Shown here: in pieces, positions 44,531-55,369 of the stretch
Layout: each line of letters opens with the position of its first letter
How positions within the stretch are numbered: the first letter of the stretch is position 1
DNA from: Streptomyces roseirectus
Lineage (GTDB): Bacteria > Actinomycetota > Actinomycetes > Streptomycetales > Streptomycetaceae
Reading direction: 5' to 3'
NCBI RefSeq assembly: GCF_014489635.1
Contig: NZ_CP060828.1
Coordinates: 2,766,001-2,830,000 of the forward strand
DNA length: 64,000 nucleotides
Position numbers and translations under genes: made by a program
Notes under the pieces: model-generated
What the model saw: only the letters and a program-made list of their open reading frames with translations
Database searches by the model: none
Told to the model about the DNA's origin: nothing

Positions 44531-45204
44531 GCGGGTATCTGCTGGAGGTCCGTGACCTCGTCGTCCGGTACGGTGCGGCCACCGCCGTGGACGGGGTGTC
44601 GTTCGCCCTCTCCCCCGGCGAGACCCTTGCCCTGGACGGGCCGAGCGGCTGCGGCAAGTCGACGACCGCCCTCGCCGTGCTCCAGTTGCGGCGCCCCGAC
44701 GCCGGTGAAGTCCTCTTCGAGGGGCGGGAGTTGACGGCCCTCTCGGAGCGCGAGCTGCGCCCCCTGCGGCGGCGCGTGCAGCCCGTCTTCCAGGACCCGT
44801 ACGGCTCGCTGAGCCCCCGTCACCGCATCCGGGACACCGTCGCCGAACCCCTGAAGGTCCAGGGCCGCTGGAACCCGGACACCGGCCCGGCGAAAGTCAC
44901 CGAACTGCTTGAGCGGGTCGGCCTCGACCCCTCCTACGCGGCCCGGCGCCCGCACGAGTTGTCCGGCGGCCAGTGCCAACGCGTCGGCATCGCACGGGCC
45001 TTGGCGTCCGAGCCCCGGCTGCTCGTCCTGGACGAGCCGGTCTCGGCCCTGGATCCGTCCGTCCGGGCGGGAGTCCTGAACCTCCTCGCCGACCTGCGTG
45101 ACGAGCTGGGCCTCGGCTACCTGTTCATCTGCCACGACCGCGCCGTCGTCCGCCACTTCGCGGACCGCGTCATCGAGATGCGGGACGGCCGCATCACCTC
45201 GTGA
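44527..45204 (+). CDS. ABC transporter ATP-binding protein, DppF-like
   Basis: 225-residue ATPase: Walker A GPSGCGKSTTALAV, Q-loop PVFQDPYGSLSPRH, signature LSGGQCQRVGIARAL, Walker B LLVLDEPVSALD, H-loop FICHDRAVV. It lacks the C-terminal cysteine extension of DppF, so it is a shortened member. GTG at 44527 overlaps the preceding stop. Last gene of the importer operon, followed by a stem-loop. Confidence 0.93.
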   Translation: MSGYLLEVRDLVVRYGAATAVDGVSFALSPGETLALDGPSGCGKSTTALAVLQLRRPDAGEVLFEGRELTALSERELRPLRRRVQPVFQDPYGSLSPRHRIRDTVAEPLKVQGRWNPDTGPAKVTELLERVGLDPSYAARRPHELSGGQCQRVGIARALASEPRLLVLDEPVSALDPSVRAGVLNLLADLRDELGLGYLFICHDRAVVRHFADRVIEMRDGRITS

Positions 45205-45221
45205 GCCGGCGCACATGCGTA

Positions 45222-45250
45222 GGGACGGACCGAAGCGACTCGGTCCGCCC
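45222..45250. terminator. Bidirectional stem-loop between the importer operon and serA
   Basis: GGGACGGACCGA, AGCGAC, TCGGTCCG and CCCC: an 8-bp core stem with flanking G/C pairs between convergent stops. Confidence 0.75.
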
Positions 45251-45264
45251 CTGAGGAACCTGCG

Positions 45265-46854
45265 TCAGACCAGGTTCACCGCGCGGGCCGACGTCGCGCC
45301 GATCTCCGCGGCGACCTCCGTCAGGACACCGGCGGCGACGGCCTCGTCGACGGTGAGGACGGCCAGTGCCTCGCCGCCGGCGGCGGCGCGGGCGACCTGC
45401 ATGCCGGCGATGTTGATGCCGGCCTCGCCGAAGATGCGGCCGACGGTGCCGACGACACCGGGGCGGTCCTCGTAGCGCAGGACGACGAGGTGGTCCGCGA
45501 CCGCGAGGTCCACGTCGTAGTCGCCGACCGCGACGATCTTCTGGACGTTCTTGGGCCCGGCGAGCGTGCCGGAGACGGAGACCTCCTCGCCGTCCGCGAG
45601 GGTGCCGCGCACGGTGACGACGTTGCGGTGGTCGGTCGCCTCGGAGCTGGTCGTCAGCCGGACCTCGACGCCGCGCTCCTGCGCGAACAGGGGGGCGTTG
45701 ACGTAGGAGACCGTCTCGGCGACGACGTCCTCGAAGACGCCCTTGAGCGCCGACAGTTCGAGGACCTTCACGTCGTGCTGCGTGATCTCCCCGTACACCT
45801 CGACGTCGAGGCGGACGGCGACCTCGCCGGCGAGCGCGGTGAAGATGCGGCCCAGGCGCTCGGCGAGAGGCAGGCCGGGCTTGACGTCCTCGGCGATGAC
45901 GCCGCCCTGGACGTTGACGGCGTCGGGGACCAGCTCACCGGCGAGCGCGAGGCGCACCGACTTCGCGACCGCGATACCGGCCTTCTCCTGGGCCTCGTCC
46001 GTGGACGCGCCGAGGTGCGGCGTGGAGATGACCTGGTCGAACTCGAAGAGCGGGGAGTCGGTGCACGGTTCCTTGGCGTAGACGTCGAGGCCGGCGCCGG
46101 CCACGCGCCCTTCCTTCAGCGCCGAGTACAGCGCCTCCTCGTCGACGATCCCTCCGCGCGCGGCGTTGACGATGCGGACGGTCGGCTTGACCTTGCGCAG
46201 CGCCTCGTCGCCGATGAGGCCGACGGTCTCGGGGGTCTTGGGGAGGTGCACGGTGATGAAGTCGGAGACCTCGAGCAGCTCGTCCAGCGAGAGGATCTTG
46301 ACGCCCATCTGGGCGGCGCGCGCGGGCTGGATGTAGGGGTCGTAGGCGACGACCTTCATCCCGAACGCGGACATGCGCTGGGCGACGAGCGCGCCGATGC
46401 GGCCGAGGCCGACGACACCGAGGGTCTTCTCGGCCAGCTCGACGCCGGTGTACTTGCTCCGCTTCCACTCGCCGTTCTTCAGCGCGGCGTTGGCCTGCGG
46501 GATGTGCCGGGCGGTGGCGAGCAGCAGACCGCAGGCGAGTTCGGCGGCGGTGACGATGTTGGAGGTCGGCGCGTTGACGACCATCACGCCGGCCTTGGTG
46601 GCGGCGGACACGTCGACGTTGTCGAGGCCGACGCCGGCTCGTGCGACGACCTTCAGCTTGTTCGCGGCGGCGATGGCCTCGGCGTCCACCTTGGTGGCGG
46701 AGCGGATCAGGATCGCGTCGACATCGGCGATGGCGGGCAGCAGATCGGCCCGGTCGGCGCCGTTGCAGTGCCGGATCTCGAAGTCGGGGCCAAGCGCGTC
46801 CACGGTCGCGGGCGACAGCTCTTCAGCGATGAGTACGACAGGTTTCGAGCTCAC
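45265..46854 (-). CDS. serA: D-3-phosphoglycerate dehydrogenase
   Basis: 529-residue enzyme committing 3-phosphoglycerate to serine synthesis. Long type with the substrate/NAD core (ARAGVGLDNVDV, GVVGLGRIGALVAQR, NAARGGIVDEEAL with catalytic Arg, TPHLGAST with catalytic His), an intervening domain, and a C-terminal ACT domain (LRYEDRPGVVGTVGRIFGEAGINIAGMQV). GTG at 46854 with GAGGAC upstream. It lies 249 bases after ilvC and is separated from it by a terminator, so it is probably its own unit. Confidence 0.96.
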   Translation of the reverse strand: MSSKPVVLIAEELSPATVDALGPDFEIRHCNGADRADLLPAIADVDAILIRSATKVDAEAIAAANKLKVVARAGVGLDNVDVSAATKAGVMVVNAPTSNIVTAAELACGLLLATARHIPQANAALKNGEWKRSKYTGVELAEKTLGVVGLGRIGALVAQRMSAFGMKVVAYDPYIQPARAAQMGVKILSLDELLEVSDFITVHLPKTPETVGLIGDEALRKVKPTVRIVNAARGGIVDEEALYSALKEGRVAGAGLDVYAKEPCTDSPLFEFDQVISTPHLGASTDEAQEKAGIAVAKSVRLALAGELVPDAVNVQGGVIAEDVKPGLPLAERLGRIFTALAGEVAVRLDVEVYGEITQHDVKVLELSALKGVFEDVVAETVSYVNAPLFAQERGVEVRLTTSSEATDHRNVVTVRGTLADGEEVSVSGTLAGPKNVQKIVAVGDYDVDLAVADHLVVLRYEDRPGVVGTVGRIFGEAGINIAGMQVARAAAGGEALAVLTVDEAVAAGVLTEVAAEIGATSARAVNLV

Positions 46855-47059
46855 GTGAGTCCTCACAGGTCCATTGCGCGGACGGCCGTCCCGACGGCCG
46901 CGGCGGAGGAGGGGGCTACCGCGGAAGACGCACGACGCTGTGGGCCTGACGCGTGTTTGTGCAGCAGTGTAATGGCGCCGGGAGGTGTCGTAGGCGTCTC
47001 GTGTCGATTACGAGACGGCTCGCGAGGGAGGTCTCGCGGACGTCTTCCGGAACGGGTGC

Positions 47060-47096
47060 GCGGCGGGGCCGGAACGCGTCGTACCGGCCCCGCCGC
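47060..47096 (-). terminator. Stem-loop downstream of ilvC
   Basis: GCGGCGGGGCCGG, 11-base loop, CCGGCCCCGCCGC: perfect 13-bp stem eight bases after the ilvC stop. Confidence 0.85.
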
Positions 47097-47103
47097 GGGA
47101 GGC

Positions 47104-48712
<1,609 letters not shown>

Positions 48713-48731
48713 GTTCTGCTGAAGCCTTCTC

Positions 48732-50588
48732 TCAGTCGTCTTCGTTGTCGCCGAAGTCGGGGCGGACGTTCAGGGCGGCCATGACCTCGTCGTTGGAGGC
48801 GCCGGCGGCGACCATCGGCCACACCATGGCGTCCTCGTGGACGATGAAGTCGATGACGACCGGCCGGTCGTTGATGGCGTTGGCCTCTTCGATGACCTTG
48901 TCGAGGTCGGCCGGGGACTCGCAGCGGATCGCGTGGCAGCCCATGGCCTCGGACAGCTTCACGAAGTCGGGGATGCGCGTGCCGCGCGCCTGCGGGTTGA
49001 CGTCGTCCGGGCCCGAGTGCAGGACCGTGTTCGAGTACCGCTGGTTGTAGAACAGGGTCTGCCACTGGCGGACCATCCCGAGGGCGCCGTTGTTGATGAC
49101 GGCGACCTTGATCGGGATGTTGTTCAGGGCGCAGGTGGTGAGTTCCTGGTTGGTCATCTGGAAGCAGCCGTCGCCGTCGATGGCCCACACCGTGCGCTCG
49201 GGCTGCCCTGCCTTGGCGCCCATGGCGGCGGGGACGGCGTAGCCCATGGTCCCGGCGCCGCCGGAGTTGAGCCAGGTCGCCGGCTTCTCGTACTGGATGA
49301 AGTGGGCGGCCCACATCTGGTGCTGGCCGACGCCGGCGGTGAAGATCGTGCCCTCGGGGGCGAGCTGCCCGATCCGCTCGATCACCTGCTGCGGGGAGAG
49401 CGTGCCGTCGTCGGGCAGGTCGTAGCCGAGCGGGTAGGTGTCGCGCCAGCGGTTGAGGTCCTTCCACCAGGTCGCGTAGTCGCCCTGGTGCCCCTCGCTG
49501 TGCTCCTTCTGGACGGCCTGGACAAGGTCGGCGATGACCTCGCGCGCGTCCCCGACGATCGGGACGTCGGCCGCGCGGTTCTTGCCGATCTCCGCCGGGT
49601 CGATGTCGGCGTGGACGATCTTGGCGTAGGGGGCGAAGCTGTCGAGCTTGCCGGTGACGCGGTCGTCGAAGCGGGCGCCGAGGGCCACGATCAGGTCGGC
49701 CTTCTGCAGGCCGGTGACGGCGGCGACGGAGCCGTGCATGCCCGGCATGCCGAGGTGCTGGGGGTGGCTGTCGGGGAAGGCGCCGAGCGCCATCAGGGTG
49801 GTGACGACGGGGGCGCCGGTCAGCTCGGCCAGGACCTTCAGCTCGGCCGTCGCCCGGGCCTTGATGACGCCGCCGCCGACGTACAGGACCGGGCGCTTGG
49901 CGGCGGTGATCAGCTTGGCGGCCTCGCGGATCTGCTTGGCGTGCGGCTTGGTCACCGGGCGGTAGCCCGGCAGGTCCATCACCGGCGGCCAGGAGAACGT
50001 CGTCTTCGCCTGGAGGATGTCCTTGGGGATGTCGACCAGCACCGGCCCCGGGCGGCCCGTCGAGGCGATGTGGAACGCCTGCGCGATGGTGCGGGGGATG
50101 TCCTCGGCCTTGGTGACCAGGAAGCTGTGCTTGGTGATCGGCATGGTGATGCCGACGATGTCCGCCTCCTGGAAGGCGTCCGTGCCGATCGCGGCGGAGA
50201 CGACCTGCCCGGTGATCGCCACGAGCGGCACCGAGTCCATGTTCGCGTCCGCGATGGGGGTGACCAGGTTGGTCGCGCCGGGGCCGCTGGTCGCCATGCA
50301 GACGCCGACCTTGCCGGTGGCCTGCGCGTATCCGGTGGCCGCGTGTCCCGCGCCCTGCTCGTGCCGGACCAGGACGTGGCGCACCCGCTTCGAGTCCATC
50401 ATCGGGTCGTACGCCGGCAGGATCGTGCCGCCCGGGATGCCGAAGACGGTGTCGGCGCCGACCTCCTCAAGCGAGCGGACGAGGGACTGCGCGCCCGTGA
50501 CGTGCTCGACGGGCGAGGAGTGCTGTCCTCCGGATCGGGGCCGCGGCTGCGGATGCGGGGCCCCGGTGGCCTGCTCGGTCATCGGCAT
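48732..50588 (-). CDS. ilvB: Acetolactate synthase large (catalytic) subunit
   Basis: 618-residue ThDP enzyme forming acetolactate or acetohydroxybutyrate, the first common step of branched-chain amino acid synthesis. Motifs: [13 protein letters not shown], the ThDP-activating Glu in [30 protein letters not shown], and the ThDP-binding [12 protein letters not shown]...[14 protein letters not shown] at 50588 after GAGAAGAGA. The transcript leader carries a regulatory peptide and terminator. Confidence 0.97.
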   Translation of the reverse strand: MPMTEQATGAPHPQPRPRSGGQHSSPVEHVTGAQSLVRSLEEVGADTVFGIPGGTILPAYDPMMDSKRVRHVLVRHEQGAGHAATGYAQATGKVGVCMATSGPGATNLVTPIADANMDSVPLVAITGQVVSAAIGTDAFQEADIVGITMPITKHSFLVTKAEDIPRTIAQAFHIASTGRPGPVLVDIPKDILQAKTTFSWPPVMDLPGYRPVTKPHAKQIREAAKLITAAKRPVLYVGGGVIKARATAELKVLAELTGAPVVTTLMALGAFPDSHPQHLGMPGMHGSVAAVTGLQKADLIVALGARFDDRVTGKLDSFAPYAKIVHADIDPAEIGKNRAADVPIVGDAREVIADLVQAVQKEHSEGHQGDYATWWKDLNRWRDTYPLGYDLPDDGTLSPQQVIERIGQLAPEGTIFTAGVGQHQMWAAHFIQYEKPATWLNSGGAGTMGYAVPAAMGAKAGQPERTVWAIDGDGCFQMTNQELTTCALNNIPIKVAVINNGALGMVRQWQTLFYNQRYSNTVLHSGPDDVNPQARGTRIPDFVKLSEAMGCHAIRCESPADLDKVIEEANAINDRPVVIDFIVHEDAMVWPMVAAGASNDEVMAALNVRPDFGDNEDD

Positions 50589-50663
50589 TCTCTTCTCGAT
50601 GCTGAGGGTTTTTTGCGGGTTTTGTGCGGAGTTCGGCTGTTACCCGGAGGGCGTCCGTGCAAC

Positions 50664-50697
50664 AAAAAACCCCTCGTGCCAAAAGGCAAGCGAGGGG
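50664..50697 (-). terminator. ilvB attenuator terminator
   Basis: On the minus strand CCCCTCGCTTGCC, TTTT loop, GGCACGAGGGG followed by TTTTTTG. It is an intrinsic terminator between the leader peptide and ilvB, 75 bases before the ilvB start. Confidence 0.93.
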
Positions 50698-50749
50698 AGC
50701 GCGTCGGTGCGTGCGCTGGGAGTTCCGGATGGTCCGGGCGTCCACAGCT

Positions 50750-50791
50750 TCAGCCGACGCGCTGTCCAAGTACGAGAATTCGGGTGCGCAT
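50750..50791 (-). CDS. ilvB leader peptide
   Basis: 13-residue peptide MRTRILVLGQRVG ending 53 bases before the attenuator stem. The run Ile-Leu-Val-Leu, including the uncommon codons ATT, GTA and CTT, is the classical sensor of branched-chain aminoacyl-tRNA supply. The ribosome site is strong (GGGGGGAGGG, 8 bases before ATG). Confidence 0.92.
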   Translation of the reverse strand: MRTRILVLGQRVG

Positions 50792-50870
50792 GGCATTGAC
50801 CCTCCCCCCGACGCGCATCCACTGTCAAGCGGGTGGGACGGGGGTCTCAGTATGTGAGCCAGGGCCATGG

Positions 50871-50906
50871 TGGTCGGGGTGGTCGGGGTGGTCGGGGTGG
50901 TCAGGG
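50871..50906. repeat. Four tandem copies of a 9-bp unit (TGGTCGGGG)
   Basis: Three identical TGGTCGGGG copies then TGGTCAGGG, lying just past the stop of the GGDEF gene and before the ilvB leader. A simple sequence tract likely to vary between strains. Confidence 0.85.
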
Positions 50907-50909
50907 TCG

Positions 50910-53900
50910 TCAGCCGAGCGCCGGTCCCCCGCCCGCCAGCGCCGGCTGTGCCGGTCCGTGCGGGACCGGGTAGTGGCCGCGGGCGAGCGCGCGGCGCAGC
51001 CGGTACTCGTCGAGGGGTCCGGAGAAGGCGGTGCCCTGTCCGTGGGTGCAGCCCATCTCCCGCAGGGCGACGACCTGTTCGGGCAGGTCGACCCCTTCGG
51101 CGACGGTGTCGAGGCCCAGGTCGGCGGCGATCCGCAGGACCCCGGCGGTGATCTTGCCGAGGCGCGCGGACTCGACGACGCCCTCGACGAGCCCCCGGTC
51201 CAGCTTGAGGACGTCGACGGGGAGCCTGCGCAGCGCCATGAGCCCCGTGGAGCCGGCGCCGAGCCCGTCGAGCACGATCCGGACACCGAGGCGCCGCAGC
51301 GCGCTCAGACGGCGTTCCAGCTCGTCCAGGGGCACCGCCTGGCCGACGTCGGCCAGCTCTATCGCGAGCGCACCGGACGGCAGCCCGTGCCGGGTCAGCA
51401 GCGCCTCGACGGAGGCGAGCGGCGAGGAGCGGTCCAGGAGCCGGCGCGCGCTCACGCGGACGGTCACCGGCACGCTCAGCCCGGTCGCCGCGCGGTCGGC
51501 GGCCCGCTCGACGGCCTCGGCGAGCACCCACTGCCCGAGTTCGGCGGTCTTGTCGCTGTCCTCGGCGACCCGCAGGAACTCGCCCGGCGTGAACAGCACG
51601 CCCTGCGAGGAGCGCCAGCGGGCGGCCGCCGCGACGGACGAGATCCGGCCGTCCGCGAGCCGTACGACGGGCTGGTGCAGCAGCGTGAACTCGCCGTCGT
51701 TGAGCGCCGCGCGCAACCGCGTGGCCAGTTCCGCCTTGCGGACGACGTCCTGCTGCATCTGCGGCTGGTACAGCTCGACGCGGCCCTTGCCGCCGGACTT
51801 GGCGCGGTACATCGCGAGGTCGGCGTTGCGCAGCAGCTCGCCCGCGCCGAGGCCGGGTTCGGCGAAGGCGACGCCGATGGAGGCGTTGACGCGGACGTCG
51901 TTGCCGTCGATGGCGTAGGGCTGCGAGAGGGCGATCCTGAGGCGGTCGGCGAGCTCCAGGATGTGCCGCTCGCGCGCGGCGCGGTCGCGGGTGTTGTCGC
52001 CCATGATCAGCGCCGCGAACTCGTCGCCGCCGAGCCGGGAGGCCGTGTCGCCCTGGCGGACGGCGTCCTGGAGGCGGCGGGCGGCCTGGACGAGGAGGTC
52101 GTCGCCCGCGGCGTGGCCGATGGTGTCGTTGACGGCCTTGAAGCCGTCGAGGTCGATGAACAGGACCGCCGTGTTGCGCAGGGCGTGGCCCCGGTCGGAG
52201 CTGCGGCGGCCGGAGAGGGCCTGCTGGACGCGCTGGGTGAACAGGGCGCGGTTGGGCAGGTCGGTGAGCGGGTCGTGCTCGGCGCTGTGCTGGAGCTGGG
52301 CCTGGAGCCGGACGCGTTCGGTGACGTCGCGGCTGTTGAAGATCAGGCCGCCGTGGTGGCGGTTGACGGTGGACTCCACGTTCAGCCAGCCGCCGTCGCC
52401 GGAGCGGAAGCGGCACTCGATGCGGGTGGTGGGTTCCTCGCGCGGGCTGGTGGCGAGGAAGCGGCGCACCTCGTGGACGACGCCGCCGAGGTCGTCGGGG
52501 TGGATGAAGTGGGCCAGCTCCCGGCCGTGCATCTCCTCGGCGGGGCGGCCGTAGACGCCGGCGGCGGCCGGGGAGACGTACTTCAGGGAGCCGTTCGGGG
52601 CGGCGATCATGATGACGTCGCTGGAGCCCTGGACCAGGGAGCGGAAGTAGTTCTCCTTCTGCGCCAGCTCCTGGGTGAGCTTGACGTTGTCCATCAGCAT
52701 GATCGCCTGGCGGACGACGAGCGCGAGGACGACGGCGCCCCCGGTGAACAGGACGACGCGGTCGACGCTGCGGCCGTTGAGGACGTTGTAGAGGATGCCC
52801 AGGGTGCAGACGGCCGCCGCGAGGTAGGGCGTGAGGGCGGCCAGCGAGCCGGTCATCGGGCGGGTGACCGGGACGCGGTCGGGCGGGGGCGTGGCCGGCT
52901 GGGGCCTCGGGTGGTCGAAGGCCGGCGGGGTCGGGCGGCCCGGGATGTGTTCGTGGACCACGCGCGCGGGGGCGTGGTCGCCGCTCCACAGGCCGGGTTC
53001 GCCGTACGCGCGGACCGGGGAGCGGCCGTGCGCGCGGGCCTGTCCGGAGCCCTGCGCGCGGGCCTGGGAGCGGGCCGCGGCCCAGGGCGCGTACGCCAGC
53101 AGGAGGGAGCCGGCGAACCAGCCGGCGTCCAGGAGCTGGCCCGAGCGGTAGTCGTTGTGCAGCAGGGGCGAGGTGAACAGGGCGTCGCACATCACCGTGA
53201 GCGCGAGGGCGCCGACGGCGGTGTTGACGGCCGTGCGGTTCACCGCGGACCTGCGGAAGTGCAGCACCAGGACCATGCTGACCAGCGCGATGTCCAGCAG
53301 CGGGTAGGCCAGGGGCAGCGCGGTGTCCGCGACGCCGGTGCCGCCGCTCTTGGCGGTCTGGGCGAGGGCGAGGCTCCAGGAGAGCGTGAGCAGGGAGCCG
53401 GCGATCAGCCAGGCGTCGAGCGCGAGACAGACCCAGCCGGCCTTGGTGACGGGCCGGGTCGCGAGGACCAGGAGGCCGACGATGGCGGGCGGGGCGAAGC
53501 ACACGAAGAACAGGTCGGCGTAGCCGGGGCTCGGCACCTTGACGCCGAGGACGACCTCGTACCAGCCCCAGACCAGGTTGCCGAGGGAGGCCATCGTCGA
53601 GGACAGCGCGAACAGCAGCCACGCGGGTCGAAAGCGGACGTGGCGGCTGCGGGCGTAGAGGAAACAGGAGACGGCGGCGGTGCCCGCGGCGGCGCCGAGG
53701 CCGAAGTCGCCCATGATCAGGGCGAGTTGCTTGGATCCCCAGCCGAGCGCGGAGCCGACGGCGTAGCCCGCGCAGACCAGGGCGATGAGGAGTTGGTGGA
53801 CGAGGTTGCGGGTGCCCGCGCCGGCCGGGGGCCGGGGGCGGGAGGCGCCCGGCACGGGGTGGGGGCGCAGGACGTCGTCGAGCGTCGTCGTCATGATGGA

Positions 53901-53915
53901 GGGCGGCGAGTTCAC
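50910..53915 (-). CDS. Membrane PAS-GGDEF-EAL protein with degenerate EAL domain
   Basis: 1001-residue c-di-GMP signalling protein. Eight or nine hydrophobic segments fill about residues 35-300 (LLIALVCAGYAVGSALGWG, AAVSCFLYA, AIVGLLVLA), with a further pair near 370-410. A PAS region follows (about 430-540, SLVQGSSDVIMIAAPNGSLKYV). The GGDEF domain has intact RLGGDEFAALI at about 630 and should make c-di-GMP. The EAL domain is degraded: the EAL motif position reads AAA (SVAAAARW), the DDFG loop reads LDGLG, and INVS reads VRVS, so phosphodiesterase activity is unlikely. The GTG at 53915 has GGGAGG five bases upstream; the downstream ATG at 53894 has none. The Streptomyces syntenic protein I recall is of the Cdg series. 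Confidence 0.9.
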   Translation of the reverse strand: MNSPPSIMTTTLDDVLRPHPVPGASRPRPPAGAGTRNLVHQLLIALVCAGYAVGSALGWGSKQLALIMGDFGLGAAAGTAAVSCFLYARSRHVRFRPAWLLFALSSTMASLGNLVWGWYEVVLGVKVPSPGYADLFFVCFAPPAIVGLLVLATRPVTKAGWVCLALDAWLIAGSLLTLSWSLALAQTAKSGGTGVADTALPLAYPLLDIALVSMVLVLHFRRSAVNRTAVNTAVGALALTVMCDALFTSPLLHNDYRSGQLLDAGWFAGSLLLAYAPWAAARSQARAQGSGQARAHGRSPVRAYGEPGLWSGDHAPARVVHEHIPGRPTPPAFDHPRPQPATPPPDRVPVTRPMTGSLAALTPYLAAAVCTLGILYNVLNGRSVDRVVLFTGGAVVLALVVRQAIMLMDNVKLTQELAQKENYFRSLVQGSSDVIMIAAPNGSLKYVSPAAAGVYGRPAEEMHGRELAHFIHPDDLGGVVHEVRRFLATSPREEPTTRIECRFRSGDGGWLNVESTVNRHHGGLIFNSRDVTERVRLQAQLQHSAEHDPLTDLPNRALFTQRVQQALSGRRSSDRGHALRNTAVLFIDLDGFKAVNDTIGHAAGDDLLVQAARRLQDAVRQGDTASRLGGDEFAALIMGDNTRDRAARERHILELADRLRIALSQPYAIDGNDVRVNASIGVAFAEPGLGAGELLRNADLAMYRAKSGGKGRVELYQPQMQQDVVRKAELATRLRAALNDGEFTLLHQPVVRLADGRISSVAAAARWRSSQGVLFTPGEFLRVAEDSDKTAELGQWVLAEAVERAADRAATGLSVPVTVRVSARRLLDRSSPLASVEALLTRHGLPSGALAIELADVGQAVPLDELERRLSALRRLGVRIVLDGLGAGSTGLMALRRLPVDVLKLDRGLVEGVVESARLGKITAGVLRIAADLGLDTVAEGVDLPEQVVALREMGCTHGQGTAFSGPLDEYRLRRALARGHYPVPHGPAQPALAGGGPALG

Positions 53916-54304
53916 CAGGGCCTCCCGGAATGCTTCGGCCCCTGGCGCCGGCGGGTGCCGGTGCGGGGCGGGTGGTCGGTGCCGGCGTGGGACGCGCTGT
54001 TCCGGTTGCGGTGTGCGGTGTGACCGTCGTCCTGACCGTGTCTGCGTGGCGCGGTGCTCCAGGGTCGCCGTCGGCGGCCTCGCCGCGTCGGATCGTTCGC
54101 CCGTAGGCCGTGCATCGCCCGTCGCCCCCCTCACATGTCCGTTACGTCCATCCCCGGCGCCGAACAGTGCGCGGCGCAGCCCCTGTCGGGGACGATACAC
54201 CAGTCTCGTCACTCAGGGACATAGTCTCTCTACTCTCCGTGACGACCAGCGACGATGCCGGTACACCCCGCGTCCGGAGGACTGCGGAGGGTACCTGTAT
54301 CCGA
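53916..54304. other. Leader/intergenic region of the GGDEF gene
   Basis: About 390 bases between two minus-strand genes. The frame of the GGDEF gene stays open to 54212, but the translation is Arg/Pro-rich without a ribosome site, so I treat it as upstream leader. I see no clear palindrome or promoter pair. Confidence 0.5.
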
Positions 54305-55291
54305 TTACATGACCGCCGTGCCCGTCGTCAGAATCACGTTCCGAAGAGGTTCACGGTTCACATATCGCGTCAACTGGTCCACCAGCAGACGCTTGGCGCG
54401 TGGCAGAAAAGCGCTGCTCGGGCCGCCGACATGGGGGCTGATCAGGACTCCCGGCGCGCGCCACAGCGGATGACCGGCCGGAAGCGGTTCGGGGTCGGTG
54501 ACGTCCAGCGCGGCCGTCAGACGCTCCGACTCCAGCTCGGCCAGCAGCGCCTTGGTGTCCACCACCGCCCCACGCGCCACATTGACCAGCAGCGCGCCGT
54601 CCTTCATGCGCGCGAGAAACGGCTCGTTAACGAGCCTGTGCGTGCTCTCCGTGAGCGGCGTCACCACGATGACGACGTCCGCGAGCGGAAGCAGTTCCGG
54701 CAGCTCCTCGATGGAATGCACCGGTCCGCGCTCCGTCGTGCGCCGGGCGCGCGCGACCCGTACCACCCGCGCGACCTCGAACGCCGCGAGCCGGTCCTCG
54801 ATCGCGGCGCCGATCGCGCCGTAGCCGAGGATCAGGACCGTGCGGTCCGCGAGCGCCGGGTGGAACGCGCTGCGCCACTCCTGGCGGTCCTGGGCCCGCA
54901 CGAAGCCCGGGACGCCGCGCAGGGAGGCGAGGGTGAGGGTGAGGGCGAGTTCGGCGGTGCTGGTCTCGTGGACGCCGCGCGCGTTGCAGAGCCGCACGCC
55001 GGGGGGCAGCCGGGTGACGTGGGGGACGACGTCGTCGACGCCGGCGGTGAGGGTCTGGACGAGGCGGACGTTCGGCATGTGCGCGAGCGGGCCGACCCTG
55101 ACCTCCTGGGCCTTCATGTACGGCACGACGTAGACGGCGCACCGCGCGGGATCGCCGGGGTAGGGCTGGGTGCCGTCCGGGCCGCCGTCCCAGAAAAGGT
55201 AGTCGGGGCCCTCCGGGAGGCCCGGCATCTCCTCCGGCGGGATGGAGAGCCAGACGTCTTGAACGCTGTGACGTGCGGTGTCGTCAGTCAT
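54305..55291 (-). CDS. D-isomer-specific 2-hydroxyacid dehydrogenase
   Basis: 328-residue NAD-dependent dehydrogenase. Nucleotide-binding LILGYGAIGAAIEDRL, catalytic Arg in NVARGAVVDTKAL, Glu in DVTDPEPLPAGHPLW, and His in ISPHVGG. Closest in layout to glyoxylate/hydroxypyruvate reductase-like members; substrate unknown. ATG at 55291, with a weak ribosome site. Divergent from the aldo/keto reductase, spacer 78 bases. Confidence 0.92.
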   Translation of the reverse strand: MTDDTARHSVQDVWLSIPPEEMPGLPEGPDYLFWDGGPDGTQPYPGDPARCAVYVVPYMKAQEVRVGPLAHMPNVRLVQTLTAGVDDVVPHVTRLPPGVRLCNARGVHETSTAELALTLTLASLRGVPGFVRAQDRQEWRSAFHPALADRTVLILGYGAIGAAIEDRLAAFEVARVVRVARARRTTERGPVHSIEELPELLPLADVVIVVTPLTESTHRLVNEPFLARMKDGALLVNVARGAVVDTKALLAELESERLTAALDVTDPEPLPAGHPLWRAPGVLISPHVGGPSSAFLPRAKRLLVDQLTRYVNREPLRNVILTTGTAVM

Positions 55292-55369
55292 GGTCAGGAG
55301 GCTATGTCAGGCACGCGCGCGTGCAGAGGTTAGGTTTGAGGGTCGGTACTGAGGGAGGGTCACGAGCAG

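Noticed and set aside
48837..54023. 1728-codon plus-strand frame across ilvB and the GGDEF gene
   Set aside because: Antisense shadow; composition is Gly/Val/Asp/Arg repeats with no motif, while the minus strand holds two clear enzymes.
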